Shown here: positions 26,064 through 34,449 of the stretch, piece by piece
How positions within the stretch are numbered: position 1 is the first letter of the stretch
Layout: each line of letters starts with the position of its first letter
DNA from: Chersky-840 sp963810195
GTDB lineage: Bacteria; Actinomycetota; Acidimicrobiia; Acidimicrobiales; UBA8190
DNA: 64,000 nucleotides
NCBI GenBank assembly: GCA_963810195.1
Contig: CAWEMO010000004.1
Coordinates: 275,177 to 339,176 of the forward strand
Direction: 5' to 3'
Notes under the pieces: generated by a model
Databases searched by the model: none
What the model was told of the DNA's origin: nothing
The model's input: the letters and a program-made list of their open reading frames with translations, nothing else
Program-made: the position numbers and the translations under genes

Positions 26064-26429
26064 TCAGAACCCGGTGCCGCCTGACACGGCCGTGGGCGGC
26101 CTCCGCGTGGGGACGGGGGGAGCCGCCGGCGGAAGCGCGGTCCCTGTCCCTCCGCTCACAGCAGCCCCGCCCGCCGCGGGTGAGGTTGGTGAGACGGTCG
26201 AGGGAGGCGCGGTCGGAGACGGCGCCGGGGTGGTCGAGGGAGGTGCCACGCCGTTGTTCGTCGTGGTGGCGGCGCTGGACCGGCCAGGGATCTCGTGGGC
26301 GATGACTCCGGCGATGACTGCTGACCCAGCCAGAGCGCCCGCAACTGTCCACCGGAAGACCCGTCGAACCCGGTAGAACGTGTCGTCCCGTCGGGCCTGG
26401 ATCTGTGCGTAGTGCCACGGCGTAGTCAT
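26064..26429 (-). CDS. small membrane-anchored Pro/Thr-rich protein
   Basis: The 121-residue protein begins with a soluble stretch (WHYAQIQARRDDTFYRVRRVFRW), has one membrane segment (TVAGALAGSAVIAGVIAHEI, about 28-48) and ends in a Pro/Thr/Ser/Gly-rich extracytoplasmic tail. It lies between the phosphodiester glycosidase and the ferric-reductase-like gene on the same strand, so it is probably part of that redox operon. No family is recognised. Confidence 0.6.
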   Translation of the reverse strand: MTTPWHYAQIQARRDDTFYRVRRVFRWTVAGALAGSAVIAGVIAHEIPGRSSAATTTNNGVAPPSTTPAPSPTAPPSTVSPTSPAAGGAAVSGGTGTALPPAAPPVPTRRPPTAVSGGTGF

Positions 26430-26592
26430 TGATCATCACCTTCGACGAACATGGTGCCTCGACAAGCATGACCGGAGCATGAAGATCTGCGTCGGGCCCG
26501 TGTCGGGCCTTCCTAACGAATGGAGCTTGGGGTTCGCTGTGAAGCCCGTCCCGAGGCGTTCGCCCTTGAGGCGGTCGCCGCCGACCTGCTCG

Positions 26593-27831
26593 TCAGGACG
26601 ATCGAACCGACATCGTGAAGAAGTCCCGTGACCACCAAGGCTCGAAGTATCTCCCCGCCCCGCCAGTCATGCTCGGGAGCAGTTCGGTTCCGTTGTTGGA
26701 GCTTGCGACGCCCGCGGGTGTGGACGGGGCATAGGTGGAGAAGTTGACCCAGTCGGTGTTGATGTCAAGCTCCATCGCCCGGACGGCTCCGGCGCGCGCC
26801 AAGACATCGGCCAGGTCGGTGATGTTCAGATCCGGCCCACCCACGTACACAAGTGCTCCAGTGGCAGTGACGCCCACGCCCGACCGCCACACATAGACTT
26901 GGTTCCCAAGGGTGAAGCCCCACCGGGTGGTGTCACTGGCATCCAAGCCTGGCACCGGGCGCCCTCCGTCGACCACGAGGTCCAAGTTCTGCCTCACCGC
27001 CCTGACGTTCGAGGTCATGGTCACGTCGCGTCCCCACTCTCCGACTGTGGCCGTCCCGTTGTCATAGATGACGAAAGCGGCCGCTCCGACGCGGAGTGGG
27101 TCAACGGTCTTCCCCTGGGTGTAATAGCCGCCCTGGGCATTCGACATCAGGAAGCCCGCGTTGAAGGCGGCCACCAGCGTGCTTGCCGCTTGGGTGGAAA
27201 CCGGGGCGGTGTTGGCCCAGGGACCTCCACCGGGGATGGTGCTCCCCGAATACAACGCCGCAGAGAGAAGCTTGGTATCCATCCAGGCCACTCCCACCAC
27301 CACGCTGGTGTGGACCGCGTCGGGCCGCAGGTACGCCTCATAGACCGCCGGCACCCCACGCACGAGTCGCCCAACCGGGTGCCATTGACCCTCGCCTGCG
27401 ACCGGCGGGCTGGCAATGGGAGGGATGGGTGTCGGTGGCGGGAGGTGTTCTGGCAGTGCCGCCGTTGGTGTGGACGTCTGGTGGCGCACCGATGGACCCG
27501 GAAGCGGGATCGCCCCGTGTGCCGGCTTTCCTCCCACAGGTGGCGGGTGATGTGAATACCACGTGTTCTCGGCCCACGTCACGAGCGACCCGCCTCCGTG
27601 TCCGCGGAGCCATTCTGCGAATCTCGCCGGGACACTCGCTCCCAGACCCGGGTTGGTGAGAGCAGAGCCGAGCGACCACCAAACGGGAGTGAAGAGAATC
27701 ACGACGAGGGCGATGATGCTCATGACCCGATGCCGACGTACCCACCGCCGACGTCGGGGAAGAGGGGGCAAATCGGCGTGCGTGTGCATCAATCGCCGCG
27801 GTGACACGGCAGTTTGCTCCATCGAAGCCAC
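26593..27831 (-). CDS. phosphodiester glycosidase family protein (NAGPA-like), membrane-anchored
   Basis: The 412-residue protein has a basic N-terminus, one membrane segment (RVMSIIALVVILFTPVWWSL, about 36-56), a Pro-rich linker and a C-terminal domain (about 170-405). AFNAGFLMSNAQGGYY, TVGEWGRDV, LDLVVDGGRPVPG and MELDINTDWVNF match the phosphodiester glycosidase (uncovering-enzyme) family, which removes N-acetylglucosamine from phosphodiester-linked sugars. An extracytoplasmic role on surface polymers is likely. Both GTG 27831 and ATG 27822 are possible starts. It is transcribed away from the two-component genes across a 124-bp promoter region with repeats. Confidence 0.82.
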   Translation of the reverse strand: MASMEQTAVSPRRLMHTHADLPPLPRRRRWVRRHRVMSIIALVVILFTPVWWSLGSALTNPGLGASVPARFAEWLRGHGGGSLVTWAENTWYSHHPPPVGGKPAHGAIPLPGPSVRHQTSTPTAALPEHLPPPTPIPPIASPPVAGEGQWHPVGRLVRGVPAVYEAYLRPDAVHTSVVVGVAWMDTKLLSAALYSGSTIPGGGPWANTAPVSTQAASTLVAAFNAGFLMSNAQGGYYTQGKTVDPLRVGAAAFVIYDNGTATVGEWGRDVTMTSNVRAVRQNLDLVVDGGRPVPGLDASDTTRWGFTLGNQVYVWRSGVGVTATGALVYVGGPDLNITDLADVLARAGAVRAMELDINTDWVNFSTYAPSTPAGVASSNNGTELLPSMTGGAGRYFEPWWSRDFFTMSVRSS

Positions 27832-27833
27832 CC

Positions 27834-27849
27834 TAAGGTCTCGACCTTA
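27834..27849. promoter_or_regulatory. 16-bp inverted repeat in a divergent promoter
   Basis: TAAGGTC-TC-GACCTTA is a perfect dyad (7-bp arms, 2-bp centre) immediately upstream of the phosphodiester glycosidase start. Its right arm overlaps the first copy of the direct repeat described next. It could be an operator for the minus-strand operon. Confidence 0.55.
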
Positions 27850-27916
27850 CGGCGACGTGAAGGCCCACTCGCATTCATGGGGACGATCGTCGCATCCTTA
27901 CGAGATCGTGAAGGCC
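27845..27916. promoter_or_regulatory. 21-bp direct repeats, probable response-regulator sites
   Basis: The pattern CCTTACG-N4-CGTGAAGGCC occurs at 27845-27865 and again at 27896-27916, identical at all 17 fixed positions, with starts 51 bp apart (close to five helical turns). Both copies lie in the shared gap between the redox operon and the OmpR-type regulator gene. Direct repeats at helical spacing are typical OmpR/PhoP-family targets, so autoregulation and control of the divergent operon are likely, by inference. Confidence 0.6.
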
Positions 27917-27932
27917 TTCATGTGGACGTTAA

Positions 27933-27938
27933 GATAAT
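27933..27938 (+). promoter_or_regulatory. possible -10 element of the two-component operon
   Basis: GATAAT matches the TATAAT consensus at five of six positions, 17 bases before the GTG start at 27956. Transcription would begin close to the start codon. No Shine-Dalgarno is visible, so the message may be nearly leaderless, which is common in actinobacteria. The second direct repeat ends 16 bp upstream, a position suited to activation. Confidence 0.4.
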
Positions 27939-27955
27939 CGTGTAAACCAATAGGC

Positions 27956-28624
27956 GTGCGGGTGCTAGTCGCCGAGGATGACGTCGGACTGCGCTCCGTC
28001 CTCGAGCGTGGCCTGAGGGAGAACGGTTACGTGGTCGATGCGGTCGCTGACGGGCGACGGGCGCTTCGCTTCCTGCGGACCTATGACTATGAGGTCGCTG
28101 TCCTCGATTGGCGCATGCCGGAGGTCTCGGGTATCGACGTGGTACGCGAGCTTCGTCGGGAGGGATCACAGCTTCCCGTTCTCATGCTGACCGCTCGAGA
28201 CGCCCCGAGTGATCGGGTCACGGGGCTTGACGCGGGGGCGGACGATTACTTGATCAAGCCCTTCGATTTTGCAGAGTTGCTCGCCCGGATCAGAGCGTTG
28301 CAGCGACGCCCCCCGGCCTTGCAGCAGCCGCGTTTGACAGTTGGCGACCTCGAATTTGACCCGGCAACCCGTGAAGCCCGCGTGGACGGAAGGAATCCGG
28401 CGCTCACCGGCACCGAACTGTCGATACTCGAGATCCTCATGCGCCGGGCGCCAGCGGTCGTGGATCGACGGGCCATCGCGCTTCACGTCTGGGACGAGGA
28501 GGCCGATGCCCTCGGTTCCAACACCATCGACGTTCACATGGCCCGGCTCCGGGGAAAGCTCGGGTCCGGGAGAACGCGTATCGAAACTGTCCGGGGCATC
28601 GGATTCAGGATCGTGGCGACGTGA
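27956..28624 (+). CDS. OmpR/PhoB-family response regulator
   Basis: The 222-residue protein has a receiver domain (1-115) and a winged-helix DNA-binding domain (125-220). The acidic pocket is EDD at 7-9, the phospho-acceptor Asp is in VLDWRMPE near residue 51, and the conserved Lys is in LIKPFDF near 100. The effector domain shows LTGTELSILEILMRR, the recognition helix in NTIDVHMARLRGKL and the wing RTIETVRGIGFR-like end. The GTG start lies at 27956. The sensor kinase gene overlaps its stop (GTGA at 28621). The repeats upstream are candidate binding sites. Confidence 0.93.
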   Translation: MRVLVAEDDVGLRSVLERGLRENGYVVDAVADGRRALRFLRTYDYEVAVLDWRMPEVSGIDVVRELRREGSQLPVLMLTARDAPSDRVTGLDAGADDYLIKPFDFAELLARIRALQRRPPALQQPRLTVGDLEFDPATREARVDGRNPALTGTELSILEILMRRAPAVVDRRAIALHVWDEEADALGSNTIDVHMARLRGKLGSGRTRIETVRGIGFRIVAT

Positions 28625-29937
28625 AGATCCGCAGCCGCTACCCGCGGTCGCAGTTGGCTCACGCCGCCCGCGTTGCCGCGGTTTCCACGCTCCTGATCGC
28701 TTCGGTCTATGTGACGGTGAGTGTGGTCTTCGACGTGGTCGATTCCCATCGACTCGTGGCTCAGGTCGATGCGCATCTTCGCGACCGACTTCACGATTTC
28801 ATCCACAACGGTGAGCTCACCAGGCCCCCGGGAGAAGCGGACGACGACCATGATGTGGATGCCGCACCGGTCCTGCTGTGGCGGGTCAATGCGGCGGGCC
28901 ACACGGTAGCCCTGAGTGATGCAGCGCCGCGCCTTCCCAGCGTGGCATGGTCCCGCAGCGGCGCACCGGTCACGTCGCGTTTGGGCGCGATCTCGTTCCG
29001 AGTGATTTCGACTCGCATCGGCGACGGTTGGCTGGTGGCGGGGCAGAGCTTGACGGATACGGCACACCTGGAAAGGGTGCTCCTCGCCGGTGAAGCGATC
29101 GCAGGGCCGGTCGTTCTCCTGGCCATGTTCCTCGGGGCCCTGATCATCGGGCTGAAGGCGTCGAAGCCGGTCGAGCAGGCGCGCCGCAGACAACTCGAGT
29201 TCACCGCGGACGCTTCCCACGAGTTGCGCACGCCACTCAGCGTGATCGAGGCAGAAGTCACCCTTGCCCTGAGCACTCGTCGCGACGCAGCCAGCTATCG
29301 CGAGACGGTAGAGCGAGTCAACAGCGAGAGCAAACGGTTACGGCGCATCATTGACGACCTCTTGTGGTTGGCCCGATTCGACTCCGAGCCAACCCCACCT
29401 CGCGAGGAGCTCGTCGACATCTTCGCTGTCGCCCAAGGTTGCGCAGACCGCTTTGGGGCTGTGGCCCATTCTCGTGGCATCACGTTCTCCGTCGAGCGCC
29501 AGGGCGACTCCGAGCCGATCGTCACCGCCCCGCCTGACTGGATCGACCGACTCGCCGGCGTGCTCGTGGACAACGCGTGTCGGTACGCCGGGAAAGGAGG
29601 AGTCGTGCGGATCGTGGTTTCCTCCCATGTCAACCGGACCAGCATTTCCATAGAGGACAGTGGGCCCGGAGTTGCACCCGAGGAGCGTTCCCGGCTGTTC
29701 GACCGGTTTCACCGTGCCTCCGACGACGGTTCGGGTACCGGACTCGGGCTCGCCATCGCCGACTCCATTGTGCGTTCCACCGGTGGACGGTGGCGGGTGA
29801 CGGATTCGACACTGGGGGGTGCGGAGTTCACGGTCACCTGGCACCGCTCGCGCGTTCGAGACTCGAGTAGCGACATCCCCCCTGTCGCGCCCCCCGGCGG
29901 CGGGCAACGACGTGAGCACACGTCGACCCGCGGCTGA
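28621..29937 (+). CDS. sensor histidine kinase, HAMP-less
   Basis: The 438-residue kinase has two membrane segments (about 15-40 and 155-180) flanking an extracytoplasmic sensor of about 115 residues that contains an Asp-rich patch (EADDDHDVDAAP), which might bind cations. The H-box is FTADASHELRTPLS near 205, the N-box LVDNACRYAGKGG, G1 DSGPGVAPEERSRLFDRF and G2 GTGLGLAIA. There is little room for a HAMP linker between the second membrane segment and the H-box. The GTGA overlap couples it to the regulator. Its likely outputs are the divergent redox/glycosidase operon and its own operon. Confidence 0.93.
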   Translation: MKIRSRYPRSQLAHAARVAAVSTLLIASVYVTVSVVFDVVDSHRLVAQVDAHLRDRLHDFIHNGELTRPPGEADDDHDVDAAPVLLWRVNAAGHTVALSDAAPRLPSVAWSRSGAPVTSRLGAISFRVISTRIGDGWLVAGQSLTDTAHLERVLLAGEAIAGPVVLLAMFLGALIIGLKASKPVEQARRRQLEFTADASHELRTPLSVIEAEVTLALSTRRDAASYRETVERVNSESKRLRRIIDDLLWLARFDSEPTPPREELVDIFAVAQGCADRFGAVAHSRGITFSVERQGDSEPIVTAPPDWIDRLAGVLVDNACRYAGKGGVVRIVVSSHVNRTSISIEDSGPGVAPEERSRLFDRFHRASDDGSGTGLGLAIADSIVRSTGGRWRVTDSTLGGAEFTVTWHRSRVRDSSSDIPPVAPPGGGQRREHTSTRG

Positions 29938-30219
29938 CTGGCGCGCTCAGAACCACGAGGGTCGGCACGACGGCTGACGCTCAGGGTCGCCGGCGTGGAG
30001 TCTCGGCCGCGCGACAGCGGCACTCCGGTCAAGGGTGAATCCGGCGACTTGAGGGGACACAGCAACACGAGCTTCTCCGGCGTCCCCGGCGGTGGCCCTC
30101 GATCCGGCGGGCCCACAGCAAGCTCCAAGGAATACTTCATGTGCCCGTCACGGTCGCGGGTCCACTGTGTCCGGGTGAGGACAGATGAGCCGCGGACCCG
30201 ACCACTGGGCCCGACAGAT

Positions 30220-30540
30220 GTGAGGGGGACAGTCAGGGCCGCCGGACCTGCTCTGCCCAAGACGTTCGAGATTGTCGAGGCCGAGCACATCGAGACACAG
30301 GCAGGTCACGTCCATGTCACATCTGTTGGGGTCCTGGCCGGTGGTTTCGAACCAATCGTCTTGGACGTAGAAGCCGTGCTGGAGGGAATCAACCGCGGCA
30401 TTGAGTACCACGTGCTCGGACGTTCTGGAGAGTGGATCGCGGTCTACCCTCTCGAGTGTGAGTGCGGATTCGAGACGATCTGCTCTTCTCCCTACGACAG
30501 CGCCATCGAAACGCTGGACGATCCCTCGAGTCGCAGGTAG
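30220..30540 (+). CDS. hypothetical protein, DUF3892-like
   Basis: Read from GTG 30220 (VRGTVRAAGPALPKTFEIVEAEHIE), the product has 106 residues; the open frame extends back to 29995 without conserved-looking sequence. The core HVHVTSVGVLAG, an inner helix, YHVLGRSGEWIAVYP and a closing CECGFETICSSPYDS resemble DUF3892-type small proteins (a HIT-V start and a C-C-TI end). Function unknown. The region 29938-30219 before it shows no gene. Confidence 0.45.
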   Translation: MRGTVRAAGPALPKTFEIVEAEHIETQAGHVHVTSVGVLAGGFEPIVLDVEAVLEGINRGIEYHVLGRSGEWIAVYPLECECGFETICSSPYDSAIETLDDPSSRR

Positions 30541-30609
30541 CCAGCAACAATCTCGTCCGCTCCCGCCGGGGTCTGAGCGGTGCCGAGGCGCATTGCGACC
30601 GGCCGTTGT

Positions 30610-30843
30610 CTACGAGGCTTGCGGTGTCGTCAAATTCCCGACTGCGGGTGCAAGAGGCACAGCGGACGGCTGTTGCGCACTGGCGATCTCGCTCGACAAG
30701 TGGGACCCGACGGCGGCGATGCCGGCCGTCCCTCCCACGAGTAGCGCGATCAGGGCCACCGACGTGGTACCGGTCCGCCACCCCCTGCTCAGGACACGCT
30801 CGGCCATTGCCACCAATTTCGGGGATCCGCCTGTGGCCGTCAT
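30610..30843 (-). CDS. possible small exported or membrane protein
   Basis: The 77-residue frame has a basic start (ERVLSRGWRTG), a hydrophobic segment (TSVALIALLVGGTAGIAAVG, about 26-46) and a short polar tail rich in Pro and Ala. It reads like a one-span membrane protein. No family is recognised and the ribosome-binding site is weak, so it may be spurious. Confidence 0.38.
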   Translation of the reverse strand: MTATGGSPKLVAMAERVLSRGWRTGTTSVALIALLVGGTAGIAAVGSHLSSEIASAQQPSAVPLAPAVGNLTTPQAS

Positions 30844-31077
30844 TGACGCTCACTGAGAGCTGCCTGTGAATCGCACGTTAAGGGACACCTCGCCCTGCCT
30901 TTCGGTCCCCCAACGGGTGCAGCGCCCAGAGGGGAATCCCACCCCGACATCGGCGACGCCCGGGAGTCCCTCCGGCCCGCGATCGGCCCACCCGAGGAGC
31001 TGCTCTTGACCGTCTTTTTGCTGCTCGGTCAGGATGTCCGGGCTTCGCCCCATCCCAGACCCCCCTGACGGCTGAAG

Positions 31078-32301
31078 GTGCTGACGCTCTCCCGGAAGTT
31101 GACGACAGGTCTCTTCAGCCACAGCCGCCTCGGCATCTCGCTGGCCGTCGCCGTGCTCGGGGTCGTCGGGCTCGCCTCTCCCGTTGGCGCCAGCTCCTCA
31201 CCGAGCTCCGGGGCCGGCATCGGCACGCCCCTGCCTCCGGGATGGGAGCTCTGTGTCCTGCAGGGAGTCGGGGCGTCGCCGACGCAGGACGACATTGCCG
31301 ACCTCGACGAATGGCAGGTTGTCGAGGGTGGCTCCACGAACAACGCGGCTGCCTACAACCCCTTCAATTCACGTCAGGCCACCGATTCGACAGGCGCGTC
31401 GCTTCCCGTGGTGGCGTCCCCCGGCGGCTTTCCGGCCTTCGCCACCTGGCCGGCCGGATGTGCCGCGACGGTGGCGGCGCTCCTCCAACCCATCATGGCT
31501 CCGATCGTGACAGCCCTGAAGGCCGGCGACGTCGCTGTCCCTGGGATCTTTCTCGACGACGTCGACCAGAGCCCGTGGTGTGCGCCCTCTTCGGACGGGA
31601 TCCCGTGCTATACCGACGAGATCCTGGCGGGCGAGCTCGTGCAAGCCCTCGTCAACGGCAGCGCGAGGCAACTGCAAGGCGCTCTGACCAGTTACTCGGA
31701 CACCGGAGTCGACCTGCATTCCTACGAGGACGATGCCTCCCTGACTGCTGCCGATCAGGGCCTCCTGGCAACACGGAACGTGCAGCTCGCCGAGACCGAC
31801 CGTGAGGTGTCGGTGGCACAGGGGGTCTTTTCGACAGCGACCCGGGAATTTCGCCGGCTCGCCGTCGACGACTACACGACCGACGCACCGGTGCGTTCGG
31901 ACCCCACGCTCCAACTCTTCGCTCCACCCGACGACGAGGACATCATCACCGAGTATTTCCGCAGCATCGCCGGCTCTCTCCTGACTTCCGACTACGACCA
32001 GGCCGAGGCGGCGGTCAAGGCCTCGATCGAGAAACGGCAGGCGGCGCAGGCGTCCGTGGCCCAGGCCACGTCGCAGTTGGACTCGGCTACAGCAGCGCAG
32101 AGCCAAGCCCTCTCAGCGCTCGAGGCCGACGTGAAGACGATCGAGGCGGGCATGGCGTGCACCGCTCCACCTCTCGTCACGGCGGCGGCGTCATCTGTCG
32201 GCAACCAGAGCAGCGTCGGCCAGTTGTGGGCGGCGCTGCAGGCCTGTCTGGCACCGCCTGCTCCGGTGGTGGCATCGGCCACAGGGTCGGCACCCTCGTA
32301 G
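31078..32301 (+). CDS. secreted coiled-coil protein of unknown function
   Basis: The 407-residue protein starts at GTG 31078 and has a signal peptide (about 1-38, LAVAVLGVVGLASPVGA). An N-terminal domain (about 50-135) with PPGWELCVLQGVGASPTQ, LDEWQVVEGG and NNAAAYNPFNSR resembles a module I recall in actinobacterial and phage wall-associated proteins (W...GAPxT...L..W...EGG...NNP). The remainder is helical: LAETDREVSVAQGVFSTATREF and an Ala/Gln-rich coiled coil near 310-365. Paired Cys in the N-domain and near the end suggest disulfides outside the cell. No catalytic residues are evident. Confidence 0.65.
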   Translation: MLTLSRKLTTGLFSHSRLGISLAVAVLGVVGLASPVGASSSPSSGAGIGTPLPPGWELCVLQGVGASPTQDDIADLDEWQVVEGGSTNNAAAYNPFNSRQATDSTGASLPVVASPGGFPAFATWPAGCAATVAALLQPIMAPIVTALKAGDVAVPGIFLDDVDQSPWCAPSSDGIPCYTDEILAGELVQALVNGSARQLQGALTSYSDTGVDLHSYEDDASLTAADQGLLATRNVQLAETDREVSVAQGVFSTATREFRRLAVDDYTTDAPVRSDPTLQLFAPPDDEDIITEYFRSIAGSLLTSDYDQAEAAVKASIEKRQAAQASVAQATSQLDSATAAQSQALSALEADVKTIEAGMACTAPPLVTAAASSVGNQSSVGQLWAALQACLAPPAPVVASATGSAPS

Positions 32302-32329
32302 CGGGAGCAGCCTCATGGACTTCCTGCTA

Positions 32330-32404
32330 GTGGTGACCAGCCCCACAAGCGCGACTTCGGCGGGAAAGCGCAGCTCGTGCCCCCCATCTGGGGCTGGTCA
32401 CCAC
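32330..32404. terminator. 16-bp inverted repeat between convergent genes
   Basis: GTGGTGACCAGCCCCA (32330-32345) and its exact complement TGGGGCTGGTCACCAC (32389-32404) flank a 43-bp loop. It sits between the ends of the convergent secreted-protein and CoA-transferase genes, so a bidirectional terminator or a mobile-element end pair is plausible. There is no T-run. Confidence 0.5.
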
Positions 32405-32459
32405 GGATGATCCTGCCGCCGGGAGGTTGGCGAAACCTTGGAGATTCTTGTGGATCTGC

Positions 32460-32511
32460 TGTGAAAGTGCCGACGCGCTGCGTCTGTGAAAGCGCCGACG
32501 CGCTGCGTCGG
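32460..32511. repeat. two 25-bp tandem copies each with a hairpin
   Basis: Two copies of a 25-bp unit (32460-32484 and 32485-32509, one mismatch) each hold the dyad GACGC-GCT-GCGTC; around the second copy it extends to CCGACGC-GCT-GCGTCGG (32495-32511). They lie just past the stop of the minus-strand CoA-transferase gene and probably help end transcription. Confidence 0.6.
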
Positions 32512-32540
32512 GTCCGGGGTCTCCGTCACCGGTCGGGCCC

Positions 32541-33749
32541 TCAAGCCACCGTGCCCTGCTCCACCAGGGAGGACCACTCGGCATGCCCGACACCGGCCAG
32601 TTCGCGCAGGACCGGCTCCGTGTGCTCGCCCAGCCGGGGGCCGACGTCGGCGACGCCCCCCGGAGTGCGGGAGAACTTCGGCACCACTCCAGGCATCGGA
32701 ACTTCGTAGCCGGCACGGGAGGCGGCGCGGACCACCATGGCGCGCGCCGCGTAGTGAGCGTCGACCACCATGTCGGACGGGGTATAGACGCGGCCGGCGG
32801 GCACACCGTGCGACGAGAGCAGCGCCAGCAGTGCGTCGATGTTCTGTTGGCGCGTCCAGTCGGCGATGAGATCGTCGAGCTCCGCCATGTGGCGACCACG
32901 AGCGGAGTGGTGGGCGAAGCGCGGATCGCCGGCGAGCTCCGGGCAGCCCATGGCCGAGCACAGCCGCGTGAAGACCGAGTCGGCGTTGCCGGCGATCAGC
33001 ACGTCGGATCCGTCGGCCGTGGGATAGGCATTGGCCGGGGCCACCCCCGGCAGGACGCCCCCGGTGCGGCGCCGGGTGACGCCGGCGACCTCGAAGTCGG
33101 CCAGGGTGGACTCCATGAGTGCAGCCACTGCTTCGTAGATGGCCACGTCGACCTCCTGGCCCCGACCACTGGTGTGGCGCTCCGCCACCGCCGCCAGCGT
33201 TCCCACCACGGCGAAGAGGCCCGCCAACGCGTCTCCCAGGCTGATTCCGCACCGGGCCGGGGGCCGATCCGGGTCGCCGGTCGTGGCCCTGATGCCGCCC
33301 ATCGCCTCGCCGATCGACCCGAAGCCGGCGTCGGCGGCGCGGGGACCGGTCTGCCCGAACCCCGACACGTGGACCATGATGATGCCGAGGTTGTGGTGCC
33401 GGAGTGCGTCGTAGCCCAGCCCCCACTCTTCGAGTCGCCCGGGCCGGAAGTTCTCGAGGACAACATCGACACGGGCGGCCAGTCTGCGCACCAGGTCCCG
33501 CCCGGCCGCACGGTGCATGTCGATGGCCACGGAGCGCTTGTTGCGGGCGATGGCCGGCCACCACAGACCGTGCCCGTGATGGGTGATGCCCCAGGTTCGC
33601 ATGGGGTCACCCTCACCCGGGGTCTCCACCTTGATGACCTCGGCTCCGTAGTCGCCGAGCAGCTGGCCGGCAAACGGCCCGGCGATGAAGTTGCCCAGTT
33701 CGAGGACGCGCAGTCCGACCAGGGGACCTGTCCGCTCCGTCGTTGTCAT
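32541..33749 (-). CDS. CaiB/BaiF family III CoA-transferase
   Basis: The 402-residue length is typical for family III CoA-transferases. GLRVLELGNFIAGPFAGQLLGD at the N-terminus, GAEVIKVETPGEGDPMR, RNKRSVAIDM and DVVLENFRPG are hallmark blocks, and the catalytic Asp lies in ISLGDALAG near residue 170. The enzyme moves CoA between acyl groups, such as a fatty, carnitine-like, bile-acid or aromatic acid. It is divergent from the VOC-CMD-lyase operon beginning at 33876, so the two may share a catabolic pathway and a promoter region. Confidence 0.92.
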   Translation of the reverse strand: MTTTERTGPLVGLRVLELGNFIAGPFAGQLLGDYGAEVIKVETPGEGDPMRTWGITHHGHGLWWPAIARNKRSVAIDMHRAAGRDLVRRLAARVDVVLENFRPGRLEEWGLGYDALRHHNLGIIMVHVSGFGQTGPRAADAGFGSIGEAMGGIRATTGDPDRPPARCGISLGDALAGLFAVVGTLAAVAERHTSGRGQEVDVAIYEAVAALMESTLADFEVAGVTRRRTGGVLPGVAPANAYPTADGSDVLIAGNADSVFTRLCSAMGCPELAGDPRFAHHSARGRHMAELDDLIADWTRQQNIDALLALLSSHGVPAGRVYTPSDMVVDAHYAARAMVVRAASRAGYEVPMPGVVPKFSRTPGGVADVGPRLGEHTEPVLRELAGVGHAEWSSLVEQGTVA

Positions 33750-33875
33750 GGCGCCGAGTGTAGGGAGCCCATCCGCGCCACTGTCGGGGACGAAGCCTGG
33801 GGCCGAGAGCGATTACCGTTGGACGCCAGCAGGAGTGGCCCGTCGGCGGGGCCTCGGATGGGGGAGGGGGCAGTG

Positions 33876-34442
33876 ATGGAGCAGAGCATGGACGTGCAGC
33901 AGGGATTCGAGTTCCGCGGGATCAACCACCTCGCCCTGGTGTGCACCGACATGGCCCGCACGGTCGACTTCTATTCAAACGTGCTCGGCATGCCGTTGAT
34001 CAAGACCATCGAGCTGCCCGCCGGCATGGGTCAGCACTTCTTCTTCGACTGTGGTGGCGGTGACGCCCTGGCGTTCTTCTGGTTCCCGGACGCCCCGCCG
34101 TCGGCACCGGGCATTGCCGGCCCGACGGGTCGACCCGACCAGGGCAGTCTCACCAGCGCAAGGGGCTCGATGAACCACGTCGCCTTCGCCGTCCCGCCCG
34201 AGCGGATCGACGAGTACTGCGACCGTCTACGGGCGGCGGGCGTGGACTGCACCGAGGTGGCCAATCACGACGACAGTGAGTGGGGCGTCAGCGACGACCT
34301 GCACCCGGGCGTCTTCATCCGCTCGATCTACTTCCAGGATCCCGACGGCATCCTCCTGGAGTTCGCCTGCTGGACGCGCGGGCTCACCTCCGACGATGTC
34401 CGTCATCGACCGGCCCGGGCCCTCAACAGGGCGACGACCTGA
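33876..34442 (+). CDS. VOC family (glyoxalase/dioxygenase-like) protein
   Basis: ATG 33876 follows a GGGGGAGGGGG purine tract and gives 188 residues; the frame is open far upstream, opposite the CoA-transferase gene, but without homology. Two beta-alpha-beta-beta-beta modules are seen: INHLALVCTDMARTVDFYSNVLGMPL and MNHVAFAVPPERIDEYCDRL. Metal ligands are His in each NH motif and Glu in LLEFACW. It may be a dioxygenase, lyase or isomerase of the vicinal-oxygen-chelate class. The CMD-like gene starts 8 bp after it. Confidence 0.85.
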   Translation: MEQSMDVQQGFEFRGINHLALVCTDMARTVDFYSNVLGMPLIKTIELPAGMGQHFFFDCGGGDALAFFWFPDAPPSAPGIAGPTGRPDQGSLTSARGSMNHVAFAVPPERIDEYCDRLRAAGVDCTEVANHDDSEWGVSDDLHPGVFIRSIYFQDPDGILLEFACWTRGLTSDDVRHRPARALNRATT

Positions 34443-34449
34443 ACCCGCC

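Noticed and set aside
32583..33875. Long upstream extension of the VOC protein frame
   Set aside because: It is antisense to the CoA-transferase gene, lacks homology, and a good ribosome-binding site precedes ATG 33876.
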